NCBI GenBank assembly: GCA_030407315.1
Contig: JALQPE010000721.1
Location: 1 to 27,539 of the forward strand
Source: Asparagopsis taxiformis
Taxonomy: Eukaryota; Rhodophyta; Florideophyceae; Bonnemaisoniales; Bonnemaisoniaceae
Length of the DNA stretch: 27,539 bases
Reading direction: 5' to 3'
Part shown: in pieces, positions 26,927 through 27,539 of the stretch
Position numbering within the stretch: the first letter of the stretch is position 1
Layout: each line of letters starts with the position of its first letter
Translations under genes and position numbers: made by a program
Notes under the pieces: model-generated
The model's input: only the letters and a program-made list of their open reading frames with translations
Databases searched by the model: none
Told to the model about the DNA's origin: nothing

Positions 26927-27510
26927 GACACTACTTTTACTGTCTCCAGATGCTGCCCAGGGCAGCACAAAGTACTGTCTCCAAGTGCTGCCCAGGGCAG
27001 TGAAAATCAATGTCTCCAGGTACTGCCCAGGACAGTGAAAATCACTGTCTCCAGGTACTGCCCAGGACAGTGAAAATCACTGTCTCCAGGTACTGCCCAG
27101 GACAGTGAAAATTACTGTCTCCAGGTGCTGCCTGCAGCAGGGCCGCGCACTGTCCGCTCATCCTATCTGAGACAGTGCACCATGTTGGTTTCATCTGTTG
27201 TCCCAGGCAGCGTATTTCACTATCCGGCCATGTTGCCTTGGCCAATACAAAACACTATCCGCCAACACTGCCCAGTACAGCAAATTACATCATATCCAAC
27301 TATTGAATAAATCATTAATTTTTACTGTCTCCATTCACTGCCTCAGACAGTACTGTGAGACAGTGTTTTTTACTGTCTGCAGACAGTGTTCCGTACTGTC
27401 TGCCAGACAGTGCAAATCACTGTCTCCAAGTGTGGCATTAATTTTCATTTGCCGCATAGTGATTTTTACTGTCTCAGACAGTAAAAATCACTGTCTCGCA
27501 GTACTGTCTG
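26927..27510. repeat. Right subterminal repeat cluster (GACAGT/ACTGTC)
   Basis: ACTGTCTCC and GACAGTG motifs alternate in both orientations, densest and most palindromic near the end (ACTGTCTCAGACAGT at 27469-27483). This mirrors 12890-13240 at the left end. Confidence 0.7.
26941..27130. repeat. 35-bp tandem repeat (about 5.5 copies)
   Basis: TGTCTCC starts at 26941, 26976, 27011, 27046, 27081 and 27116, exactly 35 apart. The unit is TGTCTCCAGGTACTGCCCAG then GACAGTGAAAATCAC; the outer copies are diverged. It appears to be an expansion of the subterminal motif. Confidence 0.92.
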
Positions 27511-27522
27511 AGGCCCCCTTTT

Positions 27523-27535
27523 CAACACCGTAGTG
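27523..27535 (-). repeat. Right terminal inverted repeat (CAACACCGTAGTG)
   Basis: An exact reverse complement of 12867-12879. Four bases (ATAC) follow before the window ends. Confidence 0.7.
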
Positions 27536-27539
27536 ATAC

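Larger units (their letters stand above)
12867..27535. mobile_element. Putative 14.7-kb CACTA-like (En/Spm-type) DNA element, non-autonomous
   Basis: The two ends carry a 13-bp perfect inverted repeat, CACTACGGTGTTG at 12867-12879 and CAACACCGTAGTG at 27523-27535. Inside each end there are several hundred bases of GACAGT/ACTGTC motifs in both orientations. CACTA termini, short TIRs and subterminal motif arrays are the defining combination of CACTA elements. The flanking trinucleotides are CTA (left) and ATA (right), so a 3-bp target duplication matches at only two of three bases and is not proven. No CACTA DDE transposase is visible; the interior holds NLR remnants, other repeats and unrelated pseudogenes. 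The alternative is two separate elements of one family facing each other. Confidence 0.6.

Noticed and set aside
12867..27535. Proven target-site duplication for the CACTA-like element
   Set aside because: Flanks are CTA and ATA; a one-base mismatch in three is not evidence by itself.
1..27539. tRNA or rRNA genes
   Set aside because: No cloverleaf or rRNA-like stretch was noticed by eye; the CCA-ending 13-mer at 11571 is the PBS, not a tRNA gene.

Overview
The window is nuclear DNA from a eukaryote and is dominated by transposable elements. The lineage cannot be fixed from sequence alone. Intron-poor genes, an NB-ARC (NLR/Apaf-1-like) gene, a chromodomain-bearing Ty3/Gypsy element and large satellite-like repeats would fit a florideophyte red alga, but that is a guess.

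Layout. (1) Positions 1-1384 and 12248-12866 are two halves of one host-type gene on the + strand. It encodes a protein with a ParB/Srx-like domain and is broken by several frameshifts. (2) Between the halves lies a complete 10.86-kb Ty3/Gypsy chromovirus on the - strand (1385-12247). It has 655/661-bp LTRs, a GGGTG target-site duplication, a PBS and a PPT. It carries gag, a pol with PR-RT-RNase H-integrase, a C-terminal chromodomain and a long 2.5-kb 3' tail without recognisable genes. Pol is split by two single-base frameshifts. (3) From 12867 to 27535 there is a possible second, 14.67-kb element. Its ends are a 13-bp perfect terminal inverted repeat beginning CACTA, flanked inside by dense GACAGT/ACTGTC subterminal repeats at both ends, which is the hallmark arrangement of CACTA (En/Spm) transposons. 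Its left end cuts the 3' part of the ParB-like gene, so that gene appears to have been hit twice.

The CACTA-like interval carries no recognisable CACTA transposase. It holds a decayed NB-ARC gene with a possible WD40-like remnant downstream (14643-17895), a diverged second copy of one NLR C-terminal module (18407-18703), a fragment resembling a PIF/Harbinger transposase (- strand, 19157-19555) and an unrecognised charged-protein pseudogene (- strand, 24311-25364). It also holds a nested landscape of tandem repeats (74, 49, 172, about 900-1040 and 35 bp) and unusually many long, nearly spacerless perfect palindromes.

A cross-cutting observation is that the two LTRs differ by one substitution but eight single-base indels, seven of them missing from the left copy. 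That pattern looks more like residual long-read indel error than evolutionary decay. Some frameshifts called here as pseudogenising may therefore be artefacts.
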